64,000 bases of DNA from Tetmemena sp. SeJ-2015 (GCA_027382625.1 JAJKFJ010020904.1:248001-312000), one strand, 5' to 3'; shown: positions 36,011 through 50,743, counted from the first letter of the stretch. A program made the numbers and translations. The notes: generated by a model from the letters alone, not told the origin.

Positions 36011-36419
36011 TTACTGCTTTTCATTATTATAATTATTATTCCTCAAACTTTACTGATAAATCGAATTAGAATTTATTCATGTTTCTTAAATGGCAATTAA
36101 AAGTAAAAGACAGAATAACCTCAGTTACTGATAATTCAGTATAAAAATTATAAATGAACCAAATCTAATAAAAGATATGAAAGAAGCATTTTATAAATCT
36201 GAAATTATGCTTGCTGCTATTATAATTTGCACAGTATTTATAGAAATTTATTTAAAGCAATTATTGTAAATTAAACTCTACTATCTCTCTCTAAAATTTG
36301 CTTGTTTTTCTCAATAACGAACGACAAGTTTCCTCATTTCTAACTCTTGCTGTATCTCCTCAATTTCTTTCTTCACTATCTCTCCTCTAAGCAACATTAA
36401 CACCATTTATTCTTACTAG

Positions 36420-36820
36420 TCAAAATTAAATACTGAATAACTAAAAATTATATATTTCAAGATTAAACAAGGCTAAGCTCTATTTGATTAATACTATAGC
36501 AATATTATATGGACATAAATTTTTGCAAAAGATAATTTAATTTAAGTCAGGTTGTTTTCCTAAGAATTTCTAAGTCAAAAAATTGAGTTAAGAGTAGCTC
36601 ATGCCCAGTCCTACACCTGCTCCATAGTAAGCCAAGAAGCGTCTTGATCCAGATTTCTTGAAAAATAAACCCAAATAATTATTTAAATTCACTCTTTTTT
36701 TATTTTTAATTTTTGATTTACGAGACCTAAGACTCCTCCAATGAGAGCGCACTTAGTTACTCTGTAGCCGATGTCGAAGATAAAGGGAGCAGAATCTCTC
36801 TCTAGTCCAATTTTATCCAT
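36420..36820 (-). CDS. MICOS complex subunit MIC10-like protein
   Basis: Start ATG 36818-36820: MDKIGLERDSAPFIFDIGYR. The first membrane segment is VTKCALIGGVLGL; an intron GTAAATC...TTTCAAG (about 36657-36722) then leads to KSGSRRFLAYYGAGVGLGMS with a following Tyr. The Gly-rich pairs (GGxxG, GAGxGLG) separated by a basic turn are the diagnostic pattern of MIC10/MINOS1, a small inner-membrane protein that bends crista junctions. The family is usually 75-100 residues. The convincing part ends near 36590; the first in-frame TGA is only at 36420-36422, so the tail may include an IES. A further short minus-strand frame at 36311-36406 (MVLMLLRGEIVKKEIEEIQQ) is a helical fragment of unknown relation. 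Confidence 0.6.
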
Positions 36821-36929
36821 TAATATTTTATTATTTACGATATAATCCTCTCTAAAATATACATTTGTTTATTGAATTTGTTAGGCATCGTTGACATTTA
36901 ACAAAAATAAATAGAATAATACTGCACAA

Positions 36930-39370
36930 TCAGACTATAGTCTCATAGTTGGTGGTTTCAAAACGCTCATATTCATTGGAGTTATATTTGCTCACTACCT
37001 GTTTGCATGTGTGTGAAATGCTCAAGTATAGTTTTGAAGGAACTGCAAAAGAAGTGTGAAGTCTAGTCCTGACTAGCTGCTACTGCTGGTGGTTAATAGA
37101 AGAGCATGAAGTGAGTTGGTCAAATAGGCTAAGTCAGACTGCTACTTTTGGTTGAGTAAATTTTAGATAATTTAAGATAAGATAGTTGAGCATATTTTGG
37201 TAGTTTGCCTCTTCAGCCATCGCAAGAGTAGACACTTGCCCACAAGAGCTAGGGTTTATTGAAGCTTGCTCTTTGTAGGCTGATGTTGAGATCTTATCCA
37301 ATAAAGAAAATAGTAGCAAAAATAAATATCCAGCATTCTTGAGTTCTGAACTTTCATTAGCAGGCTTCTCCTCTAGCACTCAAAGTTATCATCGTTCCCA
37401 AATTTTAATAAAATTAAAAATAAATAGGATGGGCTTACGCAGGTGTCCGCTTTCACTCATCTCAAAAGGTAACTTTAGGCTCAAAGACTTCGAGAAATAA
37501 ATTAAAGTTTAAATTCGGCTTGTTGGTATTTTAAATTTAAAAATCAAAAATTACTTCTAGACATTTACATATTTAATAAATCTTACAAAAAGAGAATCAA
37601 AGTAAAGCTTCTAATATGATTTTAATTAGATCCTTTTTCGGCATTTAATTTATGCTTTTATAATTCCTGAGAAATAGGGTATATAAAATAATTTGGAATA
37701 ATATTTTGGTGGGATTGAAGGAGGAAAGGTTTTCCAAGATGAGTTGCAGTCCCTCAAAAAGATACTTGCTCCTGTTAGCATGTTTAAGGCTGAGCCACTC
37801 AAACACAACCATACCTATATCTCCTTTGTTGCTCTCTTTTATCTTCAAGATGAATAGTCGCAGAGAAGCAACATAAATAGCTTTCACTAAATCTTCAAAG
37901 GTTAACACCACTCGCAACTTGCTTTGAAGTTTAAGTGGCTAAGCACTCTCAATCTCTGGATTTATCTCACTTGCATTTTTTAAGCTACTCTGCTGTTGAG
38001 AGTGGCGACTTTCAAGAAGCTAAGACTACAAACTTAAAAAAAATAAACTCTAGAGAAGGATGATATGATGATTAAGTTGCTCACCCTCCTCTCTGCTCAA
38101 ATCCTCAAAAGTCTTAGTCAACTCAAAAAGCCGAAATCTCCTGTCCAAACTTGCTTTAAGCGAAGTCATATAGTTTGTCAAGACTCCATACTCCAAAAGC
38201 TTGCCCTCAGAAGCAGATAACTCAAATTTGCTAGTCATCTATTGTCGGTACTCATCTAGCTTGCTCATAAAGAAAGGAGATCTGCTCAGATACACATCCA
38301 CGCAAATCTCAGAGTGGGAAAATAAAAAAACAAACAAGGACTAGGCCAGATAACTCATTTACTAAAGCCAAAATACCACATTCTCAAGATTATCACACTC
38401 CAATTTCTTTTCAGTTGTCAAAAGATCAAAAGCCTCAAGTCCACCCTCAAAATAATATTTAAGAGCAATAATTGTGAAGATCTTTCTCTTTGACTTGAAG
38501 AAGATCAAGATAACTTTTGAAATTCTGGATCTTCAAAGTGTCCAATTTCAAGATGAGTATCAGTCTAAAACAGAAATAAATTATCCTTGCGAGTCTGTCT
38601 GTTCTGGACATTGGACTCTTCTGATGATGGTTAGAGTTTGCCGATTAGCTTTAGGTGTCTGCTTCATCATCAGACTACTCCTCAGATATCTGATGAAAGG
38701 CGATCTCATCAGCAGCTTGGAGTTTCTTGACCTCCTTCACTATTTCTTCGTCTCTTATTTTGCTCAAAGATGCTTGATGCTCAAGTTTTAGTGGTTGCTA
38801 AAGCTTTGGTCTGTAGTAGTACTAAAAAGTGCTTGAGTTTGAAGATTTTAAGTTTCTAGTTTATGGATTCTTGTGTGACTTTAGAACAGGGGCTCTCGCT
38901 GAAGTTTGGCTTTGAGTCTTGATCTACTGCTTGCTCTAAGCAAAGTGGTGATGATTCTGGCCAAAGTAAGTCTTCTCTTGCTGCAGGTTTTCCTTGCAAA
39001 GTTTGGCTTATCTAGACGAAGCCTTCGCCTTGATAGAGATAATCTTGTCAAAGGTAGGCTGGCAAAACTTTTGCTTATGTGTGTAGTAACTTTGCAAATT
39101 AGGTCTCTTAAAAGGCTTAGAATATATAATTAGCTTGATGGGGACCTCAAACTTTCGGTAATTAAAATCCTCAAACTCAGGTCTAAAGCTGGAGAAAGGA
39201 TCTTCGAACCTCTCAAAGATGGAAGTTTGAAAAGCTCCAAACGTCTTGCTGTTGAAGTTTTTTGGACAGAGAGGTCTCGAGAAACCATGGTCACTATCAG
39301 TGTTTCTGGAGTGCTGAAGTGGTTAGAAAAAGTGGCTTGAATTTTCTGGGTTTTCACTTAGAACTTTCAT
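36930..39370 (-). CDS. Unidentified protein, basic N-terminus and helical C-terminal half
   Basis: Start ATG 39368-39370 (MKVLSENPENSSHFFQPLQH). The N-terminal 270 residues are rich in Phe/Lys/Gln (FQTSIFERFEDPFSSFRPEF, CQPTFDKIISIKAKASSRQA), then AADEIAFHQISEEQSDDEAD. The C-terminal half is helical and Leu/Phe-rich: LECDNLENVVFWLQQMSYLA, LSRSPFFMSKLDEYRQQMTS, LKASLDRRFRLFELTKTFED. Further down are KANESSELKNAGYLFLLL-type stretches and FDQLTSCSSINHQQQQL. Stop TGA 36930-36932. Inserts are required near 38600-38560, 38450, 37640-37390 and around 37135. No domain was named with confidence. The 3' part (36930-37390) could belong to a separate gene. Confidence 0.45.
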
Positions 39371-39550
39371 TAGCAAATTGAAATTTATAATTGCGCAATT
39401 ATACAGCAAGTCAGCTGCTCTGAATTAAAGCATTCAAGTTAGTATTAAATGTAGTAGGTGGGTGGATAAATAAATATTATCTTCGAAACAGCAAAAAGAT
39501 ATTTATTAGTCATTAGATGTAGACTGCTAATTAGGCGATGATGCATTTGT

Positions 39551-40790
<1,240 letters not shown>

Positions 40791-40902
40791 CTTTCTATTT
40801 CACCATCCTCTATCTACCTTTATATGATGAGTGCAAAATAGTATAGCTGTAGATAGAGCATGACGTGTAATTAAGTGTGACAGGTGGCAAGGAGATATTT
40901 GA

Positions 40903-41376
<474 letters not shown>

Positions 41377-41503
41377 TAAGCTATGACATATTTCAATACT
41401 GGAGCTTACGTCTTAAGATACCTAGGAAAATTTGATCATTTGGAAAGTTATTTGGCTCGTAAATCAGATTCAGGAATTAGTACTTGCTCTTGGGCCAGAT
41501 GTC

Positions 41504-42256
41504 ATGGTCCATATGGAATACAGTCACAAAGGTTATAGCCATCAACCCTCCAAAGAATATTGGGAGGACATATTCTGTCACAAAATTCCATGGGATTATA
41601 CCCCTTTCGATTAATACGTCAATTTGAAAAATAAAAGAGATAAGTAACTCAAGTCACACACTACTTTGCCAGCGCGAGCGAGCGTATATAAAGCTAAAGT
41701 CCATCTGAATCCCTCGTCTTTATTTATCAGAACTGATAATCCTGATATAAAACCTGCTAGAAATATAGTTTTACTTAATATTATAAAGAAATGGCACGAG
41801 CTCATTCCTGCCTCCAATAAGTCTTCTGAGTAAGCAGAGCACAAACTTGTACAAGAAGTTTTAAGCTCCAAGAAAAATAGGGAACCTGAGAAAGTCCTTG
41901 ATGCTGATATTTCTGATAGCTTGTTTCCTGAGGACAATCATCACTAGAGTAAAAGCAGCCCTCATTATCAATCCATATTTAAAGTTCTGCTTAAATCCGC
42001 TAACAGCATTTGCTAAGCACGCGTGCTCAGGGTGCTGACAGTAAAACGTTCTCCCACTTATGATATTGCGGATGAAGTATGGTACATAGATTTTTATATA
42101 GTTATTGCTGTTATTGCTAGAGTTGCTATTGTGGTTTCTAGAATTTCTCTAGTTTTACATATTTCTGAGACTGGCTATATTATTTTGGTCCATTTCAGTT
42201 TATATTTGAATTCACCGATTTATGGAGAAATTAGTAGTATGCTTCTATAAGAGTGA
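41504..42256 (+). CDS. Unidentified protein
   Basis: From ATG 41504 the frame reads MVHMEYSHKGYSHQPSKEYW, then DIFCHKIPWDYTPFDQYVNL, PARASVYKAKVHLNPSSLFI and an acidic stretch (DADISDSLFPEDNHHQSKSS). This first half is convincing coding sequence. After about 42010 the frame is hydrophobic and simple (IVIAVIARVAIVV) and may be IES. The first TGA is 42254-42256. A different frame upstream (41311-41500) is also open and contains LRYLGKFDHLESYLARK; it may be an earlier part of the same gene after a short insert. No family recognised. Confidence 0.4.
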
Positions 42257-42305
42257 TCGAGGCGCATTTTGAGAAATAAAAAGATCATTATTATCAGCTA
42301 CTACT

Positions 42306-43380
42306 ATGGGGCAATTTCTCTCTACCAAAGACACCTCTTCCTTCTACCTAAGTTGTAAGTCCCATACTTAAGAGTGCGTTTAACATTTTTACAGACAAGG
42401 TTTTGGCGTTTGGAGTTGTTGCCCCGGTGCTCATGGGTATCCTATGTTTCAACTACTTTAAGAACACTGGCGGTTCTTAGGATGGAGACACCTTAACTAT
42501 AGCTTATGACGATGATGATGATCTTGACGAGAGGACTATTATAACAAATCATCCATATATTAAGCAGCAGCAGTAGTATAAGTGAGTTATTATATTACTC
42601 TAGTTGACAGAATAAATGAGATGGGGAGGTTCAAGTAAATTAGGGACGACTTCGATAGACAAAGGAAACAGCTTTTGAGAGGGTATAACAGAAATACTCA
42701 GCTTCCCCTGGAGATAAACATTCAATACATAGACTTGTGTTGGAAGTACGAGTAAATACTGCAGTAAACTCTCGACAGAAACAAAATAGACTTAGCTGAT
42801 CTCTACAACTTAAACAATGATAAATTAACGAGTGATGATCATTTTTCTTAACTTGTCTGTGGACGATATCGATAGAGCACAGATGAAATACATAAATGAG
42901 ACAAACTCCCACAAAGTACTTAACCAGAAAGAAATTCTAAATGCAAAGATACCATCATTCCTGACTTAAGAGTACGCTCTTGAAATTAAGCACGAGATGG
43001 AGGCGTTCGCCTATGCTTAGCTCGATTGGTACATGCAGTACTTCTAAAACGAGAGGTAGTAGCAGACTGCTGATCCTGACTACACGCAAAGAATGAATTC
43101 TAGCAGAAGACTCCAAGCTGAAGACATTATCAACGCTTCGGCTTTACTATTTGAAGCAGATGAGGCAAACCCTGAATAAATTGGATTAAAGGCAGCCACT
43201 ATCTCAAAATATTATGTAGTTTGTCTTTAAAAATACTTGACGATAGACTTGATTCTAGAAAAGGAGTACAAGATAACTGAGACATAACTAAAGAGAGTCC
43301 TATACAAGACAGTTTATGATGAACTTGCACCTCGCAACCCTTTAGTTAAATTCTATAACTGGCTTTTCGGCAGACAGTGA
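42306..43380 (+). CDS. Single-pass membrane protein, unidentified
   Basis: Start ATG 42306-42308 (MGQFLSTKDTSSFYLS; Gly at position 2 could be myristoylated). An intron GTAAGTCCC...TTTACAG (about 42352-42393) leads to a membrane segment, VLAFGVVAPVLMGILCFNYF. An acidic stretch (AYDDDDDLDERTI) and a second intron GTGAGT...TTGACAG (about 42581-42610) follow. The rest is soluble and helical: MGRFKQIRDDFDRQRKQLLR, LPLEINIQYIDLCWKYEQIL, then after a frame slip near 42845 IDRAQMKYINETNSHKVLNQ to the C-terminal NPLVKFYNWLFGRQ, TGA 43378-43380. No family recognised. A peripheral link between a membrane and the cytoplasm is all the architecture suggests. Confidence 0.5.
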
Positions 43381-43513
43381 CTGCTTATTTAATCAGTTTG
43401 AGGGTTTGATTAACTTACTTCGAAGGAGTATTATTTAAGTAAGAGTTTATATTAGAGAGACATTCGTTTTAATGAATGATGATAATTGAGCTGTTATTAA
43501 TTTAAATTATAAA

Positions 43514-46500
43514 ATGTCCGATTAAAGAGCTTCCTCAACGAAGCCACACGGGAATAGAAACTTTCAGAGAATCCAAAACAAAGACCTGTCAGTGGTACTC
43601 TCTGGCAAAGTATCGAGGCTTACTCTCAAATCTCCAACTTAATCTCCTAAAAATGCAGAATTGATTTAAAGCTAATCTAGCAACTCTACAAAAAATCAGA
43701 AGATGTTTATCTCGTCTCAAAATAATTCTTAATAAAACAGCATATCAAAAAAAGTACAGCTTAAACGATCAACCCAGAAGACGCCAACTCTATAGATTTC
43801 TCCTTAGATGGAATCAAAATAGGGCTAAGATTAAAATAATGTCTAGGAAGGAATTAATCGAGGCTAAATAACTACTCCTGTATCTGATATTCAATAGAAT
43901 CAACAATCTACTTTACTATTCTGCTGGGGATGTAAGTTTCATCTTATTTAGAATTGAATTATGTAGATGATAACGTTGGCTAGCTTGGAGTACAAGGAAA
44001 GAGAAAGCATTATATTGCTCCTAAGAAGTGCTCTTTTAGTATAGTCATCACCTAGATATCCTGTGGCTTGGATCACTCAGCCTTTATTACACGTAATTAA
44101 TTATCTCTATTCAAAATGCAATAGAGCAAGGCAATCTGTACACTATGGGCTCTAATCAAGATGGAAAGCTCGGCATCAACCTCAAAGATATTCAGTTTGT
44201 TCAATCCCCAACATTGGTTGACAGTTTAATGCACTCTGAAATAACAAGCGTTTCCTGCGGAGATTCTCATACTATAGCTGCCACTAAGTTTGGTGAATGC
44301 TACTCTTGGGGTTAAGGTGTATATGGGGCTTTGGGAATAGGCTAAGTAATTAACAGATTCAAGCCAACACACATTTAAGAACTCTAAGGAATAAAAATTA
44401 GTAAAGTTGATTGCGGCTAGAGACATTCTATGTTTTTGACTGATCTAGGCGAAGTTTACTCCTGCGGATGGGGAGAGTTTGGATAACTTGGGCTTAAATA
44501 ATTTAGGAATGAACTTTTTCCCAAGAAGATAGAGTTTAAGGAGTAAAATTTGGCTATTGTGTAAGTTTCAGCAGGCGAATAGCACACTTTATTCTTGTCA
44601 GATGAATCTCATGTCTATGCAACTGGTATGAACGAGTTTGGCTAGTTAGGTATATTAAAGTTAGGAAAGTCAAACTATCCTATCAAGATTGAAGCAATAG
44701 CTGACATTAAGCAAATCAGCTGCTTTAGAAATTCAGCAGCCATTACTAAGGATGGATAGCTGTTTATGTGGGGTCCTTCACTAGTAAACGATAATGATAA
44801 TTTCTTGAGCACTCCGACTCTAATTACCTCCATCCCTACTTAAGTAAAGGACATCTAGTTAAAAAGAAACGCAGCTATAATGATAGATGTACTAGGAATG
44901 GTTTGGACTTTAGGCAGAAATCAAAAGGGCGAGTTAGGAGTAGGAGACTATGGAAAGAGGGCTCACCCATATCCCTTAAGCAATTTATCTGGAAATTAAA
45001 TACAGAGTGTGCATCTGGGAGATAATTATGGATTTGCTATTTCATCATTAGCCAGTGATTCTGAATCATCGTCACCTTCAAAGAAAAACTTAGCACAAAG
45101 GCTTAACTTTACAAAGGAAAATTTTCAGAATACTACTAACTCTAAGAGATAATAAGTTCAAAATCCTTTCCAATAAAAGCCTTAAATTTCAGCATTTAAG
45201 ATACAGAGCTAAAATATTCCTAAAGACTCACTTGCCACAGCCTCTGTCAGGTCAAGTTAGCAATAAGCAAACAATGATAATCTATCGTCCATCTAGATAA
45301 ACTAAATCCAGAACTCGAATTACTACACATATCAAAGTCAATCTTAAATTGATTAGGAAAGAGTGATATAAGAATACAAGAGCAACAAAAAGATTGAGAA
45401 AATAGAGAAGCAGGTAGAAAACTTGAAATAATTTTTATCTTGAGCTCTCAGCATTTGGTGCAGTCCGACTATATATAGAGACTCGAATTGGAAATGCATT
45501 AGAAAAATCACATCATAGAATAGTTGTAAGACTAAATACAAATGTTTCAAGAGAGCTACACAACCCTACTTTAGCAACAGTATATGGCTTCTTAATAGAA
45601 TAATAATAATCCGTTCTCGCCTCAGCTGAATAGCTCCTCTATGAATTTACTCTAGCAGCAATAATCACCCCAGTTCAATGATACAAAGCTTCATTCACAA
45701 GACTTAAATTAGCTCTAATAGCAATTACTGAGTAGTCCTCCGATGACTAATCCTTTTTAAGCTAATTAGCTATTTGTGGAATCTAATGCCAACCCTATTC
45801 ATAATACCACCTTGAATATAAGTAGACATATTTTTTATAAGTGTTTATAATGAATGAGCAGTTTATGTAAGAGCAGCATTCCATGGAAAAGAGGACTCTC
45901 TCTGGCTAGATATCAATCCAAAAATAGTAGCTTTAATAGCTATAAGAAGAGCTACTTTAAGAGCAAGAGCTAAGAAAGGCTTGTGAATAGAAAAATTAAG
46001 AACTTGAAGATAGAAACATGCATGAAGTAGATGAGCTTAACTCTCAACTTTAAAAGCAGAACGAGGAACTTGAAATGATAAAGGCATAGTATAATAGTAC
46101 AACTGAAATGCTTAACGACAAAATCAAATCGCTACAGAGCTAGATGCTTGAACAATAAAGCATCATATAAGCACTAAGTTAGGAAAACAATCAAATAAGG
46201 TAAATGAATGGGTAGTATACAGAGCAGGTGAGGCTCGAAAGAGATCAGTATGAGAAATTGAGAGATCAGCTTAAACAAGCTCATTAGGATCTCAAAGGTG
46301 AAGTTGACCACAGATAGATGCTTCACTAAGAAAACAAAATCCTACTCGATAAATTGAAACGACTTGGAAGTGATGGAGATAGCTTATAACTAAGCTAGCT
46401 CACTATACCTGGCTATGCTCTAAGATCTTCAAAGCAAGAGGACGGCACTCCTAAACTTTATATTTATTCGCAGTTCATATTACTTTAAGAGGGGTCTCAA

Positions 46501-49134
46501 TATTTGAGACAGAGCAGAGGCTATCCTTCTCCTAATCCATTTTCGTTAGATAAGCAATAATCTAAATCTGTTTAGAATTCTCCTCTTCTAAAACCGATAA
46601 GGCCACCTAGTAACCTTAATCAGTATACAAGAAAATAATAACCCTTCGAATATAGCACTGCAAATGTGATTTAGCAGGCCCCTAGTCTAACTAATCAGGC
46701 ATTAAGAGAAAGCTAACCTGCTGCCGACTTGACTTTAAGCCAGCTTTAAGATAAAAAAATTAAATTAGCGATATGCTAAATTAATTAATGGTCTTTTAAG
46801 TAAATTTTACTTTAAATAGATAAGAGTTAAATGTGAAACCTCTCAAACCTAGAATTTTAATTACATTTTTTAAGAAATATTCATCATCTTTTAACTAATA
46901 TAACTTGTATTTTAAGCTTTAAAGTTCATTGAATTCATCTAAGAACTATTTAAGAAGCACCTCTAAGAGAGCTGATGCTACTTTCTAAGATGAGTACAAT
47001 TCTAAGCTGATTAGTTCAATAGAGAGAAGAGCTAAGGAGTATCAAGATTACATGGAAAGAGCACTTGACAAAACTGGAAAGAGGACGCAACTCAGCCCTA
47101 AGAATGAATAAATCCAGGAAATGTACAAAAACTATGAGGAAAGCAAAAGTCCATACAGAGCAGTAGAGACTAATACTCAAAAGGAAGAGAGTAAACTACA
47201 AGAAAGATATTAGGATTTCACAAGAAGGAAGAATGAAGCACTAAATACTACCGAGAGTAAAGATATGGTGGTAGCTCAGAACACAGCAGGCTTCAGTCGA
47301 AAAAGAAGTAACACAACCAATAGAAACAGTAGTGACACATCATCAACTTAAGGATAGAAGATTAATTCTGCCTATCAAAAGGTAACTTCACCCTATCCTT
47401 CTTAAAAGAACTCCAAGTAAGTTTTTAAAAGCTTAAATTATCTTTAGCAGCGAAAAAGTATCTCAGATATTTGCTGATAATGAAGGCAAGTGGTCAAACC
47501 AAGTAAACCAGTCATCTCTACCTCAGAATATCAATAGATCAGTCATTGAAGACGATTCTAACTTGAGTGGATATTAATTCCTCACCTAAACTGAGAAGCA
47601 ATTTTCAACGCACAACAATCTACTGACTAATATAGATTAGTAGTAGCACACATTCCAACCCTCCTAACCGAATGATGACTTGATGTCCACTAACCCCCAT
47701 TTTTACAATTATCATATTGATCCTCTCAATACTTCAACTGTAAGTTTTTTTTCTAGTTGCTTAACTCAAATAGTAAACCTCTTATTAAAATGTGAAACTA
47801 TCTTAAATTTTGCTTCTAAGTTTTACAATTCGTTTTTGGATACTCGATAGAAGATTGGAGGGGGCCTAGACAGTTTGCAAGTTAATTAGATCTCTTCTGA
47901 TATAAATCAAATGCTAAACCGAGACAGAGCAAACTCCTACTAGATCAATCCTAAATATCAATGATCTCTTAAACTTAAAAATTACTCACTCACTTCAATG
48001 AAATACTATTCTCTATTGATAAAATAGTTAAAATTTGAAATGGATAGTTTTGTAAAAGGAAGCAGCTATAATGATGAAGAATTTGACCCAACTTAGATTC
48101 TCATGTCCATCAGGCAATCAAGGTAGAAGCAGACTTCAAGTCCACTCATCGCAAATTAGTAAAGCTAGAACTTACAATAGAATAGACAAACGTTTTATAA
48201 CCCACCAACTTAAGCTTAAAATCAGAACTCAAAATCTATGAGGCCGAGCATGTAGATCCCTTCCAAGTAAAACCAAACTATGCTAGAGCAACTTCTTTAA
48301 TCAGAGATGCTTAACTCTAATACGAATAGCAACAATATCTACCAGCAGAGGTAGAGTGCATCTGCGAGAGACACTTCTCCATAACTGGTTAGCTCTTAGA
48401 GAGCAGTCACTCCCAATTCTTACTATCAAGGGCAGAGGAAAGTAAGTGAATACTCCCAAAAATCTCCTCTCACTTAGAGATAGTCGTTGCAAACAAACAG
48501 CAATTAAATTAAAATCATAGACTATAACAATAACAATACCAACAACAACAATCAACTTAGAAAACCCTCTAACATAGATGAATACTCTTTCTAGGAAGAG
48601 AGCTAAAATACTAACGATTAGGTTTAGCAACTTCTACTGCAAATTGAACAACTTAAATCTGAAAAGGCCTCAGAAAATAGCAAATTTCAAGCATAGATTG
48701 GTCAATTGATAGATCAGAATAAAAGGTAAGAAGCGCAATTAGCAAAGACATTGAAAGAAAACAAAGAACTTAAACTGAAATATGAGGAAGAGGTCGGTCA
48801 ATCTGAGAAATAAAGAAAGATCCTTGAGTCTCAGGTAAACACACTTAAAAATGAGTGTAAAATTTTAAGGAGTCAGTTAAAAACTATAAACTCTTCGATA
48901 AGCCCTCTTAGAGATTCTAAAACTGTTAAGGGCAATTTTACAAGCAGAAACTAAAATCAAGATTATGGAATAGAAAATTAGATGAGGGCTAGCAACTAGA
49001 GCTTTTAAAGTAAAGCGAATACTAGTTTTACAAATGGATTTAAGCAAGCATAAGTTAAAAGCTAAATACCTGGAAAGCTTGAGTTAGAAAAGTTTATTGA
49101 AATATTGAAAGAGTATCCTCATATTTAGAGATGA
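43514..49134 (+). CDS. Large RCC1-repeat and coiled-coil protein
   Basis: Start ATG 43514-43516; stop TGA 49132-49134. After a Gln/Ser-rich leader the RCC1 propeller begins: LLFCWGYDNVGQLGVQGKRK, ISCGLDHSAF, LYTMGSNQDGKLGINL, VSCGDSHTIAAT, CYSWGQGVYGALGIGQ, VDCGQRHSMFLTDLGEVYSC, GWGEFGQLGLKQF, VYATGMNEFGQLGIL and VWTLGRNQKGELGVGDYG. That makes about seven blades (43910-45050). Introns: GTAAGTTTC...TATGTAG (near 43931) and GTAATT...CAATAG (near 44093). The remainder is Gln/Asn/Ser-rich coiled coil (LELEMHQKNHIIEQLQDQIQ, EELLQEQELRKACEQKN, LLLQIEQLKSEKASENSK). Introns GTAAGT...CTTTAG (about 47418-47450) and GTAAGT...AAATAG (about 47741-47775) and inserts near 45425, 45830, 46770-46930 and 47770-48015 occur. 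RCC1 propellers bind small GTPases or membranes; here a structural or basal-body role is possible. The C-terminal half could be a separate gene. Confidence 0.6.
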
Positions 49135-49348
49135 TGACATATGGATCTATAACTTATTATTTTTAGAGACCGGTGATAGACATAGATTTTTCAATGCACA
49201 TGGCTGATTGAGTGATTGAATTATAAATTGCTTGATAATTTTAAACTCATTTACTGAAAATAATAAACAAACTAAGACTAAATATATATCTTGGGATAGA
49301 GACTGCAATAACCTTTTCTTAACGAAAACTTATAAACCTTTCACCATT

Positions 49349-50743
49349 TCACTAGTTGATCTCATCAGAGATTAGACCCCTTTGCTGCAACTTCTTGCAC
49401 TCCCCTCCATTCTTTGCGTCTATCTCAGCCAGGTAATAGTTGCCCTCTTTACTTATAGTGATGACTTTATTATCCTTGATAGCGCACTATGCAGTTGAGT
49501 CGATGATTCTGAATTGCGCAAAGCTCCACTCAGATCCAAAGTAATAATCTTACTTATATACATGCTTACTTACTTAATAAAGCTAAAGTACCTGGGAAGT
49601 ACTCCACTCATGAAGGACAGCATGCTCTTAGTGTTATTGCTAGATGAGTCCTCTTTAGGAACTTGAACTTGTCTGTTGTGGTCTTCTTCATTTTAGTGGA
49701 GATCTCCCAGAGCCTTGGAGGTCTATGCGGCGAGAGACACGTCTGCTCTTATCGAGAAGATGTGGATAGTGCCTTTGTCAGAGGAGCATGCAAGGAAGCG
49801 AGAAACTGGGTCAAAGGCGATGCAATAAACATCGGCGTGGTCTGAACCTCTCCTCACCTCTTGGATTTATTTTCCTTGGTCTGTGTCAAACAATCAAATG
49901 AGATAGAAGAAATAAATCTGATGAGAGTACCCTATACGTGTTAAAAAATTAATCGAGTGGTTACCTTATCACTAGCAGTAGCGAGAAGAGTTCCCTCATT
50001 ATTGAGACTGAGAGAAGCGAGTGAACTTTGGTGAGCGTCGATGGTGACTGTCTTGCTGCCCTTATCGAAGTGAATGATCCTCACTTGTCCGACCTTCTTC
50101 TCAGGGCAAGCCATCACACATACGTCCTTGGATGGACTCATAGCGCAGAGTCCTTTTGTGTTGCTCACAGTCTCAATTGTGTCTATGAGTTTGAGGTTCT
50201 GGAAATTGTAGACGTAGATCTTGGTCTCAAGAATGACTATTATCCTATAAAATTGTTAAGCGAATTATTGATCGATCTACTTGTCTTTTCTTAGCCTGAC
50301 TCCTCTCACTTCTTGCTTGAAATTTAATTCTCCGATGCACTTCATCTGAGAGTCGTCCCAAAGCATGACCTTGTTAGGAGGGTACTTGGGTGACTCGCCT
50401 CCTCCCACTAGTGCTAGAACGTTTGTGCGATACAGCATCCCCTACGATTCCGATGCCCCCGTCGAAATCTAAAAAGAGATTAGATTTTGATCAACTAATT
50501 CCTTCTTATTAGATTTTCTATCCGCAGGGAATTATTTGTCTTTTGAAATATGAGAATATTGATCAATAGCGTTTTAAAATCTGTGGGAAATTATTTACCT
50601 CTGTGGAAGGTGTCTTTGAATGGGTAGGTGTTGTAGATTCTGAAACCTTGAGTTGTTCCGCAGCAGAAGCACTGCGCATCTTAGTTGAAGCCGATAAATA
50701 GGATTTGCTCAGTGGGTCTTGCCGCTGCCTCATTACTGCTCAT
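49349..50743 (-). CDS. Atg18/WIPI-family PROPPIN
   Basis: Start ATG 50741-50743 ([20 protein letters not shown]); stop TGA 49349-49351. The seven-bladed WD fold of PI3P-binding autophagy proteins is visible: [92 protein letters not shown], then EVRRG (about 49843-49860), the F/LRRG lipid-binding motif with Val for Phe/Leu, and [40 protein letters not shown]. Introns lie at about 50463-50600, about 50243-50280 and 49932-49964. IESs with pointers AAA (49888/49914) and AAAGTA (49538/49585) resolve exactly. One extra base is present in a C4 run at 50439-50442. The protein recruits lipidation machinery to forming autophagosomes. Confidence 0.85.
49538..49584. other. 47-bp IES, pointer AAAGTA
   Basis: AAAGTA at 49538-49543 and 49585-49590. 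On the gene strand the junction reads [15 protein letters not shown], the conserved PROPPIN blade 6. Confidence 0.85.
49888..49913. other. 26-bp IES, pointer AAA
   Basis: AAA at 49888-49890 and 49914-49916; junction on the gene strand gives GTLIRFDTDQGKQIQEVRRG. Confidence 0.75.
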
